A DNA stretch of 50,371 bases from an uncultured Clostridia bacterium (lineage in GTDB: Bacteria > Bacillota > Clostridia > TANB77 > CAG-508): NCBI GenBank assembly GCA_934129745.1, contig CAKOWZ010000015.1, forward strand, positions 1 through 50,371, written 5' to 3'. Positions within the stretch are counted from its first letter, which is position 1. The number at the start of each line of letters is the position of its first letter. A program made the position numbers and the translations under genes. Below, piece by piece: positions 1 to 8,500 of this stretch. Under the pieces are notes generated by a model, which worked only from the letters and a program-made list of their open reading frames with translations, was not told the origin of the DNA and ran no database searches.

Positions 1-1
1 G

Positions 2-859
2 GCTGGAGCTAAATCACCTAAATCAATAACTGATGGAACAGTAAAAATAAGTCCTGCATACGATAGCAACAAAGAAAATCAAACAATAACAATAACTTAT
101 ACAGATAATGATGCAAATAGTGATACAAAAGGTCAAGTTTTTACAACAACATTAAGTATTAAACTAAATGAAAAACAAACACCAGTAAAACCTGATGATC
201 CAGGAGAAAAAGAAGAACCAACAAAAGCAGATGATGGTAATAAAAAAACAACAGATAATTCAAACAATAATAACAACTCAACAAACAACAATAGTACAAT
301 AAATAATAACAATACAACAATAATTAAGTATGTAACAACAACTACTACAGCAAATACAGATACAGACAAAGAAGATTCAATGAAAGAACTAGAAGAAAAG
401 AACAAAGAACTAGAAGAAAAAGTTAACGAATTAGAAGAAACTCTAAAAGAACAAAAAGAGGAAGATAAAAAAGAAGCTGACGAGCTTCCAACAGCTACTC
501 TAGGAGTTCAAGATAAAAAAGATACTTCTATATCAGACAAATTATATTTAATCGGTTTGTTAATCTTGGCAACAGGAATGTTAGCACTATTATTAACAAG
601 AAAGAATGCAAAAATCTACGCATTAGTAGATGGAAAACAAAGATTAATCGGAAAAGTAAAAGTACATGATGAAAATACTATGATTGATGTTAATAAATAT
701 CTAAATGGAGATACTTATAACAAACACATTAAAATAGTATTAAACAAAGAAATAAGCAATAAATTAGATGGTAAAGAAATACATATTAAATATAAAGACC
801 AAACTACAAAATCTAAAGTAAATTATGCGGACGATAATTACAAAATAGATGTAAAATAA
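2..859 (+). CDS. C-terminal part of a membrane-anchored surface protein (5' end outside window)
   Basis: The frame is open from the first bases of the window, so the start lies upstream and about 285 residues are visible. In order: the end of a beta-rich domain, possibly cohesin-like; a Pro/Lys/Asp linker; an Asn/Thr-rich low-complexity stretch; a Glu/Lys-rich heptad-like segment (about 125-160) likely to be a short coiled coil; the motif ELPTATLGVQ; one hydrophobic membrane helix (about residues 180-200); and a charged tail of about 85 residues. ELPTAT resembles a sortase signal but lacks the Thr-Gly of LPXTG, and the long tail after the helix is not what sortase substrates have, so I read it as a transmembrane protein with a folded tail. 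The function is unknown; the low-complexity spacer suggests an extracellular stalk. The stop at 857-859 is followed by the large gene-poor region. Confidence 0.8.
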   Translation, partial: AGAKSPKSITDGTVKISPAYDSNKENQTITITYTDNDANSDTKGQVFTTTLSIKLNEKQTPVKPDDPGEKEEPTKADDGNKKTTDNSNNNNNSTNNNSTINNNNTTIIKYVTTTTTANTDTDKEDSMKELEEKNKELEEKVNELEETLKEQKEEDKKEADELPTATLGVQDKKDTSISDKLYLIGLLILATGMLALLLTRKNAKIYALVDGKQRLIGKVKVHDENTMIDVNKYLNGDTYNKHIKIVLNKEISNKLDGKEIHIKYKDQTTKSKVNYADDNYKIDVK

Positions 860-998
860 AAAAGATATTTATTGTTTATAAAAACCAAAGTCTAATTTGA
901 AATTAAAGCTCGAGAATTAGTTTTAAAGGACTAAGGCATAAAGTTAGTCGACTAGCAGAAAAAAACGCTTTAAAACGGAAAATAAAAACAAATAAAAT

Positions 999-1077
999 AG
1001 GATTCTAATAAAATGTGCACATCATATTCTACTAAGTTTCAAAAGTGCACGTGGAATTAGTAGAATATGAGAATCCT
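999..1077. repeat. Two-level inverted repeat
   Basis: An outer arm aggattct (999-1006) pairs with agaatcct (1070-1077). An inner 13-bp arm catattctactaa (1023-1035) pairs with ttagtagaatatg (1057-1069). The bulge and the loop each carry the palindrome gtgcac. It lacks a T-tract, so it is not a simple terminator. It could be a small palindromic element or a regulatory hairpin. Confidence 0.6.
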
Positions 1078-1215
1078 ACCAATAAATTTATAAGTATTAA
1101 AGCAAAAAATAAAAAAATATTAGAATTATAAGTAAAAAATAAACAAAAAAGAAGTATTGAAGAAAAAATAGGTTAGAGATAATCCAAAAGCACATTGAAA
1201 TTAAACCATAAAGGG

Positions 1216-1272
1216 CTTTTTAGAGACTTTTAGAGCAAATGATAATTGTCTATATTTAAACACTCTAAAAAG
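1216..1272. repeat. 10-bp inverted repeat
   Basis: ctttttagag (1216-1225) and ctctaaaaag (1263-1272) are exact reverse complements about 37 nt apart. The purpose is unknown. Confidence 0.5.
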
Positions 1273-1417
1273 GCTTTTAAATGGTAAATAAACAAGGATA
1301 TTGATAAAAAAATAATTAATATCTTGGAAGAAAACCTAAATTATGTGGTTTTACAAAAAAACACTCCAAATTCAGTATTTTAAAGGGTTTACAAAGCTTT
1401 TAAAAATGAAATTGGTA

Positions 1418-1738
1418 GGGTTTATTAAGTGTACCCTGAAAAAAAGAATTTTGATAGGGTTTATTAAGTGTACCCAAAAAAAGAAAATTTTAAGAAGGGT
1501 TATTATTAGAATATAAAAAAAAGCCACAAATTAAGAGTTTTATTGAAATTGCCTGAAAATTTTTTTAGAATTTTGAAAGGTTTATTAAGTGCGCCCTAAA
1601 AAATTTTTTTGAATTTTAGAGGGTTTATTAAATTTGACCTAAATTTAAATAACTTAAAAAATGTTTATTTATCATACTTTTAAGGTGATTTTTAAAAGTA
1701 CAAAACCCTCTATTTTGATGGGTTTATTAAACATGCTC
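1418..1738 (+). repeat. Degenerate 19-bp direct repeats GGGTTTATTAAGTGTACCC
   Basis: Two exact copies lie at 1418-1436 and 1457-1475. Progressively diverged copies follow at about 1497, 1578-1596 (ending gcgccc), 1620-1640 and 1720-1738. Each is usually preceded by a short 'attttgat' or 'attttaga' stretch. The unit begins GGGT and ends ACCC, so each copy is a weak inverted repeat. Spacing is irregular (39 bp to about 100 bp), unlike a CRISPR array. They lie just upstream of XRE regulator relics, so they may be old operator sites or iterons. Confidence 0.65.
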
Positions 1739-1764
1739 AAAAATAAATGAAAAGGAATGTAACA

Positions 1765-1872
1765 ATGATTGGAGATAATATAAAAAAGTTTAGAACAGAG
1801 AAAAAAATGACACAAGGTAAACTTTTAGAAGAAATTAAGAAGATAAATAATGGAAAAAGTAAAAGAAATTAA
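1765..1872 (+). pseudogene. Fragment of an HTH-XRE regulator
   Basis: A 35-codon frame begins MIGDNIKKFRTEKKMTQGKL, the hallmark first helices of an XRE/Cro-CI helix-turn-helix domain, preceded by an aaagga ribosome site. It stops after the second helix, well short of the usual 60-70 residues. It overlaps a second fragment in another frame, so this looks like stacked decayed regulators. Confidence 0.55.
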
Positions 1873-2081
1873 CAATATTGGTTTAAATATAAAATTACAA
1901 AGAAAAAAGAATAGATTAACACAAATTAATACTAAGAATTTACAAATGGTGTAGAATACTTACATTAGTAAGACTAGGCTATTTGGAAAGAAATGTTTAT
2001 AAACCTACAGATGATGAATTAAAAATATTGTCAGGAATTTTTAATTGCAATATATCAGATATAGATAATACTAAAGAATGA
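1850..2081 (+). pseudogene. Decayed HTH-XRE regulator
   Basis: The first part reads NIGLNIKLQRKKNRLTQ, an XRE start, and meets a stop at the TAG near 1955. Further on, in another frame, LERNVYKPTDDELKILSG followed by IFNCNISDI matches the second half of an XRE domain (helix 3 to 5). Internal indels and a stop break the frame. The two halves are in the right order and distance, so this is one degraded regulator gene. Confidence 0.6.
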
Positions 2082-2246
2082 TTTATATTGATTTGCTTCT
2101 ACAAAATGAGGTTATTTGTGATTTTTAAATTTTCTTCATAAAGGAGAAAAAAACTAAAAAATATTAAAATGAAAATTTAGAAATCAAAAATAGAAATGAC
2201 TTGACTTCATTAGACAAAACAGTGTAAAAAAATTCGGTAGAAACTG

Positions 2247-2275
2247 TTTACAATTTTTAGTTTAAATGCTATAAT
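2247..2275 (+). promoter_or_regulatory. Promoter for the PepSY-type gene
   Basis: -35 TTTACA (2247-2252), 17-bp spacer, -10 TATAAT (2270-2275); the coding start is 47 nt after the -10 box. Confidence 0.7.
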
Positions 2276-2322
2276 AATAAATGTAAAATTAGTGATTTTA
2301 ACAAAAGAAAAGAGGTTTAGCT

Positions 2323-2793
2323 ATGCAAAAAACAGCAAAAAATAAATTGAAATCAATATTTAGTTTACGAAATATAGCAATAGCTATATGTATTTTAGTC
2401 ATCATTATTGTTGTTGTAATTTTAATATTTGAACCAGATTTTAATAAAAATGCTGAACAGCAAGCAACTATTGCTTCGACATCTCAAAATGATATTAATA
2501 TACTTCAAAATAATCAAGAACCAGAAGAACAAAATGCTAGCGAAGATAATAAAGACCACAATGTAGTTCAAAATAATAATTCTGGTAAAAAGATTTCAGA
2601 AGAAGATGCAAAAAAACTAGCGTTACAACAATTTAATGAGTTAGGCGAAAAAGATTTAAAAGAATCTGAATTAAAGATTAAAACTATAAAAAGAAGTGGT
2701 GAATTATATTACCATGTTGCATCACAAAACAATACAATAGAAATAAAGATAGAAACGGGTGAAATCACTAGAATTAATACTAAAGAAGTATAA
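2323..2793 (+). CDS. Membrane-anchored PepSY-like protein
   Basis: 156 residues with an agagg ribosome site before the ATG. A basic N-terminus is followed by one strong transmembrane helix (about residues 17-36), an Asn/Gln/Glu-rich linker (40-90), and a C-terminal module from about 90. That module reads KISEEDAKKLALQQFNELG, then a strand reporting on side chains (GELYYHVAS), and ends IKIETGEITRIN. This is the layout of a PepSY-type domain (helix plus strands, ending in 'D/E-x-G-E-I'). Such domains are often extracytoplasmic inhibitor or ligand modules in Firmicutes. It is monocistronic, with its own promoter and terminator. The target is unknown. Confidence 0.75.
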   Translation: MQKTAKNKLKSIFSLRNIAIAICILVIIIVVVILIFEPDFNKNAEQQATIASTSQNDINILQNNQEPEEQNASEDNKDHNVVQNNNSGKKISEEDAKKLALQQFNELGEKDLKESELKIKTIKRSGELYYHVASQNNTIEIKIETGEITRINTKEV

Positions 2794-2823
2794 AGAGTAA
2801 TACCTTTTTGACACTCCTTTATA

Positions 2824-2853
2824 TGGGCTCTATAGAGAGCCCACTTTTAATTT
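2824..2853 (+). terminator. Terminator after the PepSY-type gene
   Basis: Stem TGGGCTCT / AGAGCCCA with a 4-nt loop at 2824-2843, then cttttaattt. The following 270 bp holds only short hairpins, such as aagatagc...gctatctt at 3013-3046. Confidence 0.75.
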
Positions 2854-3118
2854 ATTAAAAGTTTATCATAAAATTTTAATAAATTAAATATATTTCTATA
2901 AAATTGAAACCTATAATATATAATTTTAATTAAATCTTTAATATATTTTACAATTTATTCGAGATACCTTCGTTATGTTTTTACACTTGTTCTTTAAAAT
3001 TATATAAAAATAAAGATAGCACTTCAACAATATGATTTGCTATCTTACTATAATAGCAAAAGAATTTGAACAATTACAAAAAATTTGGATACAGACTCTT
3101 GTTGCTTCTACAATATTG

Positions 3119-3145
3119 CAAAAAAATAATACCCAATAGGGTATT
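3119..3145 (-). terminator. Terminator of the tRNA-Lys transcript
   Basis: On the minus strand AATACCC / GGGTATT with a 4-nt loop (3128-3145) is followed by a T6 tract, just beyond the CCA end of the tRNA. Confidence 0.75.
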
Positions 3146-3149
3146 AAAA

Positions 3150-3225
3150 TGGTGCATCACCGGGGAATCGAACCCCGAACCTCCAGATTAAGAGTCTGTT
3201 GCTCTGCCAATTGAGCTAGTGATGC
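3150..3225 (-). tRNA. tRNA-Lys(CTT)
   Basis: 76 nt with encoded CCA. The acceptor stem GCATCAC/GTGATGC is perfect, the T stem CGGGG/CCCCG is perfect, the T loop is TTCGATT, and the anticodon loop CTCTTAA gives anticodon CTT (codon AAG). The outermost anticodon-stem pair (27-43) is an A-G mismatch. A promoter lies upstream of the adjacent tRNA relic and a terminator follows directly. Confidence 0.93.
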
Positions 3226-3370
3226 AAGTATTATAATAATTTGTTATGCACATTAAACTGGCGCGAGTTATTGCAAGTTGGCGCATTTTCAAAAAAAAGT
3301 CCACTCACAATAACTGTTCGAATCGAGCGTTATACACTATTTTGGACATTATCCTGTTGCACCATTGCCA

Positions 3371-3413
3371 GATGATTAAGAGTCAGCTGCTCTACCAACT
3401 GAGCTAATCACCC
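3371..3413 (-). pseudogene. 5' half of a second tRNA-Lys(CTT)
   Basis: On the minus strand the sequence begins GGGTGAT, then TA, a D arm AGCTCAGTTGGTAGAGC, anticodon stem GCTGA and loop CTCTTAA. It then departs from any tRNA: no 3' anticodon strand beyond TCA, no T arm and no ATCACCC acceptor partner. It is a truncated gene lying between a good promoter (3442-3471) and the intact tRNA-Lys. The 145 bp between the two (3226-3370) contains no other RNA gene that I recognise, only two TGGCGC direct repeats. Confidence 0.75.
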
Positions 3414-3441
3414 TTTTTTTATTATGTTATCAACAGTTAAC

Positions 3442-3471
3442 ATTATACATCTTATTAAATACAAAAGTCAA
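3442..3471 (-). promoter_or_regulatory. Promoter of the tRNA-Lys unit
   Basis: Minus strand: -35 TTGACT (3471-3466), 18-bp spacer, -10 TATAAT (3447-3442). Confidence 0.65.
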
Positions 3472-3566
3472 GGTTTTCAAATAATTTTTTATGTAGTTGT
3501 GTAAAATATTTTTTTATGAGGTTAGGAAGTAATTTTTTATGTTAGAAAATAATTTTTTACGTAGTA

Positions 3567-3595
3567 TTGAAAAAAATATATATTTATATTATACT
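3567..3595 (+). promoter_or_regulatory. Promoter of tRNA-Arg
   Basis: -35 TTGAAA (3567-3572), 17-bp spacer, -10 TATACT (3590-3595), ending 10 nt before the tRNA. Three near-copies of a taattttttatgtag motif lie upstream (3480-3564). Confidence 0.7.
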
Positions 3596-3605
3596 AATAA
3601 CAAAT

Positions 3606-3681
<76 letters not shown>

Positions 3682-3705
3682 TTTTTTAGAAGGAATGTAT
3701 TTTGA

Positions 3706-4221
3706 ATGTCAGATAAAATAGATATAACAGATATGTGTAATAGCAATGAAATTAAATTGAAAGAAAAATTTATGAAAGAGGCTTTGAAACAGGCGCAAAA
3801 GGCTTATGAACAATTAGAGGTTCCTGTTGGTGCTGTTATTGTTAAAGATGGTAAAATTATTGCAAGGGCATATAATCAAAAGGAAGGGAAAGCTGATACT
3901 ACAAATCATGCAGAGATATTGGCTATTAAAAAGGCTAGTAAAAAGCTTGGTAGTTGGAGGCTTTTAGATTGTGATATGTATGTTACTTTAGAGCCTTGCA
4001 GTATGTGTGCTGGTGCATTAATTCAGTCTAGAATTAGAAAAGTGTATATTGGTGCAATGGATATGAAAACAGGTGCTTGTGGGTCTGTGTTAAATCTTTC
4101 AAAAGATTATAAGTTTAATCATGAAGTTGAGGTTGAGACTGGAATTTTGAGGGATGAATGTGAAAGCATTTTGAAAAGATTTTTCAGAGATTTAAGAGAA
4201 TTAAAGAAAAAGAAAAAATAA
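3706..4221 (+). CDS. tadA: tRNA-specific adenosine deaminase
   Basis: 171 residues. TadA deaminates A34 to inosine in tRNA-Arg(ACG), allowing CGU, CGC and CGA to be read by one tRNA. The cytidine/deoxycytidylate deaminase fold is clear: the zinc and catalytic motif HAE (NHAEILAIKKAS), then PCSMCAGALIQSRI with the two zinc cysteines, and a C-terminal helix ending in FFRDLRELKKKKK. The core normally starts at 'MKEALKQAQKAY', here residue 23, so the first 22 residues are an extension or the true start is internal. An aagga ribosome site supports the upstream ATG. It sits directly after tRNA-Arg(CCT). Inosine-bearing tRNA-Arg does not read CGG, which is relevant to the CGG observation in this window. 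Confidence 0.93.
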   Translation: MSDKIDITDMCNSNEIKLKEKFMKEALKQAQKAYEQLEVPVGAVIVKDGKIIARAYNQKEGKADTTNHAEILAIKKASKKLGSWRLLDCDMYVTLEPCSMCAGALIQSRIRKVYIGAMDMKTGACGSVLNLSKDYKFNHEVEVETGILRDECESILKRFFRDLRELKKKKK

Positions 4222-4273
4222 TATAAAGGATAAAAATGGTTATTTTGAAAACTGTTTTTAGAAAGGATATAGT

Positions 4274-5110
4274 TTGTATATTAGTAATAATATTAAATCA
4301 AAAATTAAATTATGTATTGTGTGTGTATTTGTGGTGTGTATGATTGCATTTTCGATTTTTACTGTTATGAGATATGAGGTTGAGGGTGAAAAGAAAATGC
4401 CTTTTAAACTTGGAAAAATAATTGTAATAAGTTCTGCTGTTACAACAGATGCTACAAATGATGTTTTATTAGATGAAAACATACAGGAAAGTATTCAAGG
4501 AAATACTCAAGAAAATACAACTAATGAACCAAATTCAGATTCCAAATCACAGGAAAGTTACATATGGAATGAAAAAGTGATTCAAACAAATGATTTATAC
4601 ATATATATTGATAAAAATAATGAATATAATAAGGAAACAATTATTAAAAGTGTAAAAATTGAAAATATTCAGATTTTACAAAATGTGAAAATAGGTAAAG
4701 TGCAGGTTTATATGCCAAACAGTTTAGATGACGGTTTATATAATTATACTAATGATTTTTTAGTGAATTCAACACTTACATATAATGGCGCTTCTGGTGA
4801 TAATGTGAAAAATCTTGAGATAGGAAATCAAGGTGGATGTGTGTGTATAAGTTTTGCTAATATTGGAATTGGTGATTATAAGTCAAATGATGATACTGAA
4901 ATTGAACAAGGTGCTGCTATTTTAGAGAAAATGAATGTTGGAAATGATGATTTGAAATTTAAAGTTTCTTTTGATTTGATTATTGAGGTTCAAGATAAGT
5001 CTTATAAAGCTAATATTATGATGGATTTGCCAGTTGATGATTTGATTGGTAATAAAGAAACACATAAAGAGATTACTGATTTTGATGATGTTATTTTCAA
5101 GAGAATGTAG
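4274..5110 (+). CDS. Exported single-pass protein of unknown function
   Basis: 278 residues starting at TTG, chosen because gaaagga lies 6 nt upstream. A transmembrane or signal helix (about residues 11-30, VCVFVVCMIAFSIFTVMRY) is followed by a Thr/Asn/Gln-rich spacer and a beta-rich domain (about 90-260). I recognise no family or catalytic motif. It follows tadA by about 50 nt and may be co-transcribed, ending at a strong terminator. Expected location is the outer face of the membrane. Confidence 0.75.
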   Translation: MYISNNIKSKIKLCIVCVFVVCMIAFSIFTVMRYEVEGEKKMPFKLGKIIVISSAVTTDATNDVLLDENIQESIQGNTQENTTNEPNSDSKSQESYIWNEKVIQTNDLYIYIDKNNEYNKETIIKSVKIENIQILQNVKIGKVQVYMPNSLDDGLYNYTNDFLVNSTLTYNGASGDNVKNLEIGNQGGCVCISFANIGIGDYKSNDDTEIEQGAAILEKMNVGNDDLKFKVSFDLIIEVQDKSYKANIMMDLPVDDLIGNKETHKEITDFDDVIFKRM

Positions 5111-5137
5111 GGAGAATATAGAAGGAAAATAAACAAA

Positions 5138-5172
5138 AAAACAGAGGTTTCATTTGAAACCTCTGTTTTTTG
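5138..5172 (+). terminator. Strong rho-independent terminator
   Basis: Perfect arms aaacagaggtttc / gaaacctctgttt with a 4-nt loop, then T6. Confidence 0.92.
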
Positions 5173-5431
5173 CTGACTTTAAAGAAAGCCCCTAATTATA
5201 CTGTTGGATATTTATTAAGAATCATACCAAATATCTAATATAAAAACAAATTTAAAAATCAAATCCACATATTAACGTATAGGTTAATACTTAAACTCTT
5301 ACGGAAACATAAAATACAAAGATTTTATAAAAAAATATTACTAAATTATTACTAAAATGTAATACAAATTTAATAAAAAACAAAACCTGTAAATCCCTAA
5401 AACATAAAGAAAACAGACAAAAATACATATA

Positions 5432-5460
5432 TTGAAAACATTAAATATTTTAATTAAAAT
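5432..5460 (+). promoter_or_regulatory. Probable promoter of the giant surface protein
   Basis: -35 TTGAAA (5432-5437), 17-bp spacer, -10 TAAAAT (5455-5460); an aaggag ribosome site follows at 5490-5495. The rest of 5173-5431 holds only a weak hairpin (ggatattt...aaatatc, near 5204-5239) and no ORF or riboswitch that I can recognise. Confidence 0.55.
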
Positions 5461-5503
5461 ATGAACTAGATAATTAAAATATAAATTTTAAGGAGAAAGT
5501 GTT

Positions 5504-8500
5504 ATGAAAGGTTTGATTAGTAACAAAAAGAAAGGGATAGTAATTGTATTAAATATTATAGCTATTTTTGTAATATCTATGTTATTAATATTTAGACAAG
5601 AAAATTTTACTGCAAAAGCACAAAAAATTAATACAAATGGTGATAGTGATAAATTAAGTTTTGATTTATTAGTAACTCCAGAAGTTGTAAAAGTAAAATC
5701 AGGTGAAACAGTAGAAATTTCAATGGATTTAAGCCAAATAAATGTAGGAGAAAATGGATTAAATAGTATTGTAGGAAATCTAAAATATGATGAAAAACTA
5801 TTTGATTCAATGACATTTATTGGATCTGAAAATGTTTTAAATGATGGGAACACTAAAGATACAACTAAATGGAATGTTGAACTTAACCAAATAAAAGATA
5901 GTGATTTGTATGGAAAATTTTGTATTTATACTATGAAAGAAGGAGTAAAAGATAATCAAAATATTGCAAAGATTTCTTTAAAATTAAAAGAAAATCTTAA
6001 ACTACAAACAACAAAAATAGTGTTTGAAAATCTTGAATCAAGTGATGGAAAATTAGAAGTTCCAGATGAGAACAGGGTTGTAACTATTATTATTTATGAT
6101 GATGAAAAAACTCCAGAAATTCCAGAAGATGAAAAAACTATTCCAGAAGAACCACAAACACCACAATCTCCACAAACTGGTGATACTAATATTATTATTG
6201 CGGTTATAATACTAATTTTGACAGTATTAATGGATATAGTATTTTTTGGATTAAATAAAAATAAATCACATAACATTGGAAAGAAATTTTTAGGATTATT
6301 ATTAGTTTTATTAATAGGAGGTTCTTGCATTTATAATTTTACAAATGCTGAAGAACAATTAAAAGATGCAATTGATATATTAGATGTTAAACAAACATGG
6401 TTAAATAGTTCAAAATATCTTGTAACAGATGATAATGTTTCAAGAATTGCACCAAATACAAAAATTAAAGATATGACAGAAGAATTAAGTAAAGATGTTG
6501 AAATATCAAGCAATGATAGTAATAGTGTAGAAAATAATAATAGCAATAATGGCAACAACATTAACAATAACAACAATGTAAATGAAAATGATATTGTAAC
6601 ATCAGGAATGAAAATCGGAATTAAAAATGGAACAAATGAAGATGCAGATAAAGATAAAACCTATAATATAAGTGTTTGGGGAGATATAAATGGAGATGGA
6701 AAATCAAATCAAGTTGAATTAACATCAGTAATTAGAAATAATGTAGACTCTGAAAAATGGAAATTAGAAGATATTGAAAAATTATCTGGTGATTTAAATT
6801 GTGATAATGATATTAATAAACAAGATGTTGATTTATCTGTTAGATATATTGTATATGGTGAAATGACAATACCTGAAATTGAAGATGTTGAAAAACCAGA
6901 TGTTGAGGTGGTTTCAGGAAATTATTCAGATAAATTAAAAGCATATATTTCAAATGAGGTTGAAATTAAAATAACAGAAAATGCTGAAAATGCACAAAAT
7001 ACAAAATATAAAATTGAAACTGTTTCTGAAGAATCAGGAGAAATAAAAGAAATTGTCCAATATACAGAAATTTCAAGAGAACAGTTAAATTCAGAAGGAA
7101 AATTTGAAACAATAATTAAAATTTCTGATAATGGTGTATATAAAATTTCTGCATATACAACAGGAAAATTAGGAAATCGTTCAAAAATTCCATATATAAT
7201 TGTACATAAAACAGTTGGAACTTTTGGATATCAAATACATTATTTTTATGATGGTATAGAAAATGAAAGTAAAAAAATATCTGGAACAGGAAATTTAGGG
7301 TCACCAATAAGTATAACACCTAAAAAAGAAGATGGAAATTATATATTAGATACACATTATGGTGAAGGTGATTATATTGGAACACAAGGAATTCCAATTA
7401 TAATTTCTGAAAATGAAGAAAAAAATGTTGGTTATGTTTATTATGTTACAAAAGGAAAAGAATATCACATTTCTGGTGAAGTTATTGGTGGAAATGGTGT
7501 GATTTCAGATATTAGTGAAACTGTTTTTGAAGGACAAAATTCAACAAAAGATATTATTGTTACACCAAATAAAGGTTATAAAATAAAAGAAATTAAAAAA
7601 TATACAAGTTCAGAATATAGTGATATTGAAGATATCAAAAAATATGGTAATGTAGAAAACATTTATAATGTAAGCAGAAGTATGAATATAGAAAAATTTG
7701 AAAATGTAAGAGGAAATATTCATGTTACTGTTGAATTTGAACCAAGTCCTTATGTTGCACAAATTGTTAAAATTCCATCAGATATTGACCAAAATATAAA
7801 AGGTGAAAATGGTGAAATAATATTAAATCAACAATATACTACATTAAATGATGCAATAATAGATGCAAAAATTGCTAATGATGCAAGTTCTGATAAAAAT
7901 AAATTAGTTGAAATTATTATATTAAAAGATATTGAAAATGAAACAAATATTGTTAAAGATAATAATAATATTTCAATTGATTTAAAAGGTTATAATATTA
8001 ATTATTCTGGTACAAGTGAAATAAATTATACATTACAAACTGAAAATGCTAAATTAACAATTATTGATACTTCAACAACAGGTACAGGAAAAATTAGTAA
8101 TAAAAATGGTGTAGGTGTTTATATTAAAAAAACAGGTGAACTTACTGTTGGTGTTAATGATGATGATGTTAGTTTAATTACACCTGTTGTTCAAGGTTCT
8201 ACATATGGTGTATATAAAGAATTTGATGTAAATGATGAAAAGGTTGTTAATGATAAAGATGGAAAAGAATATTATCCAGAAGGAATATTTAATTTTTATG
8301 ATGGTATAATTATTGGTGGTAAAAAAGATGATGGTTATAATGCTTTAAATATGCAAAAAATTGATAATACACCTGATAATTATAATGCAACAATTATGAC
8401 AAATTCTGAAACAGGAAATCAAGAGGCAACATTACATGTTGTTTCAGATGTTGAGGCTACAATAGGTAAAAGAAGATATTCTAGAATTGAGGATGCTATA

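Larger units (their letters stand above)
860..2246. other. Gene-poor AT-rich region with repeats and regulator relics
   Basis: Nearly 1.4 kb without an intact gene. It holds two inverted repeats (999-1077, 1216-1272), a run of degenerate 19-bp direct repeats (1418-1738) and two decayed HTH-XRE regulator fragments (1765-2081). It looks like the scar of a lost mobile or phage-derived segment. I saw no integrase, RNA gene or intact long ORF here. Confidence 0.6.

Noticed and set aside
1418..1738. CRISPR array
   Set aside because: Units are only 19 bp, diverge rapidly and have irregular AT-rich gaps; no cas genes are present.
3290..3345. Third tRNA suggested by gttcgaatc
   Set aside because: The T-loop-like sequence has no pairing stem or acceptor arm.
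5173..5503. Cyclic di-GMP riboswitch before the giant surface gene
   Set aside because: No conserved GCAAA/GACGCAAAGCC-like core; only a weak hairpin is seen.
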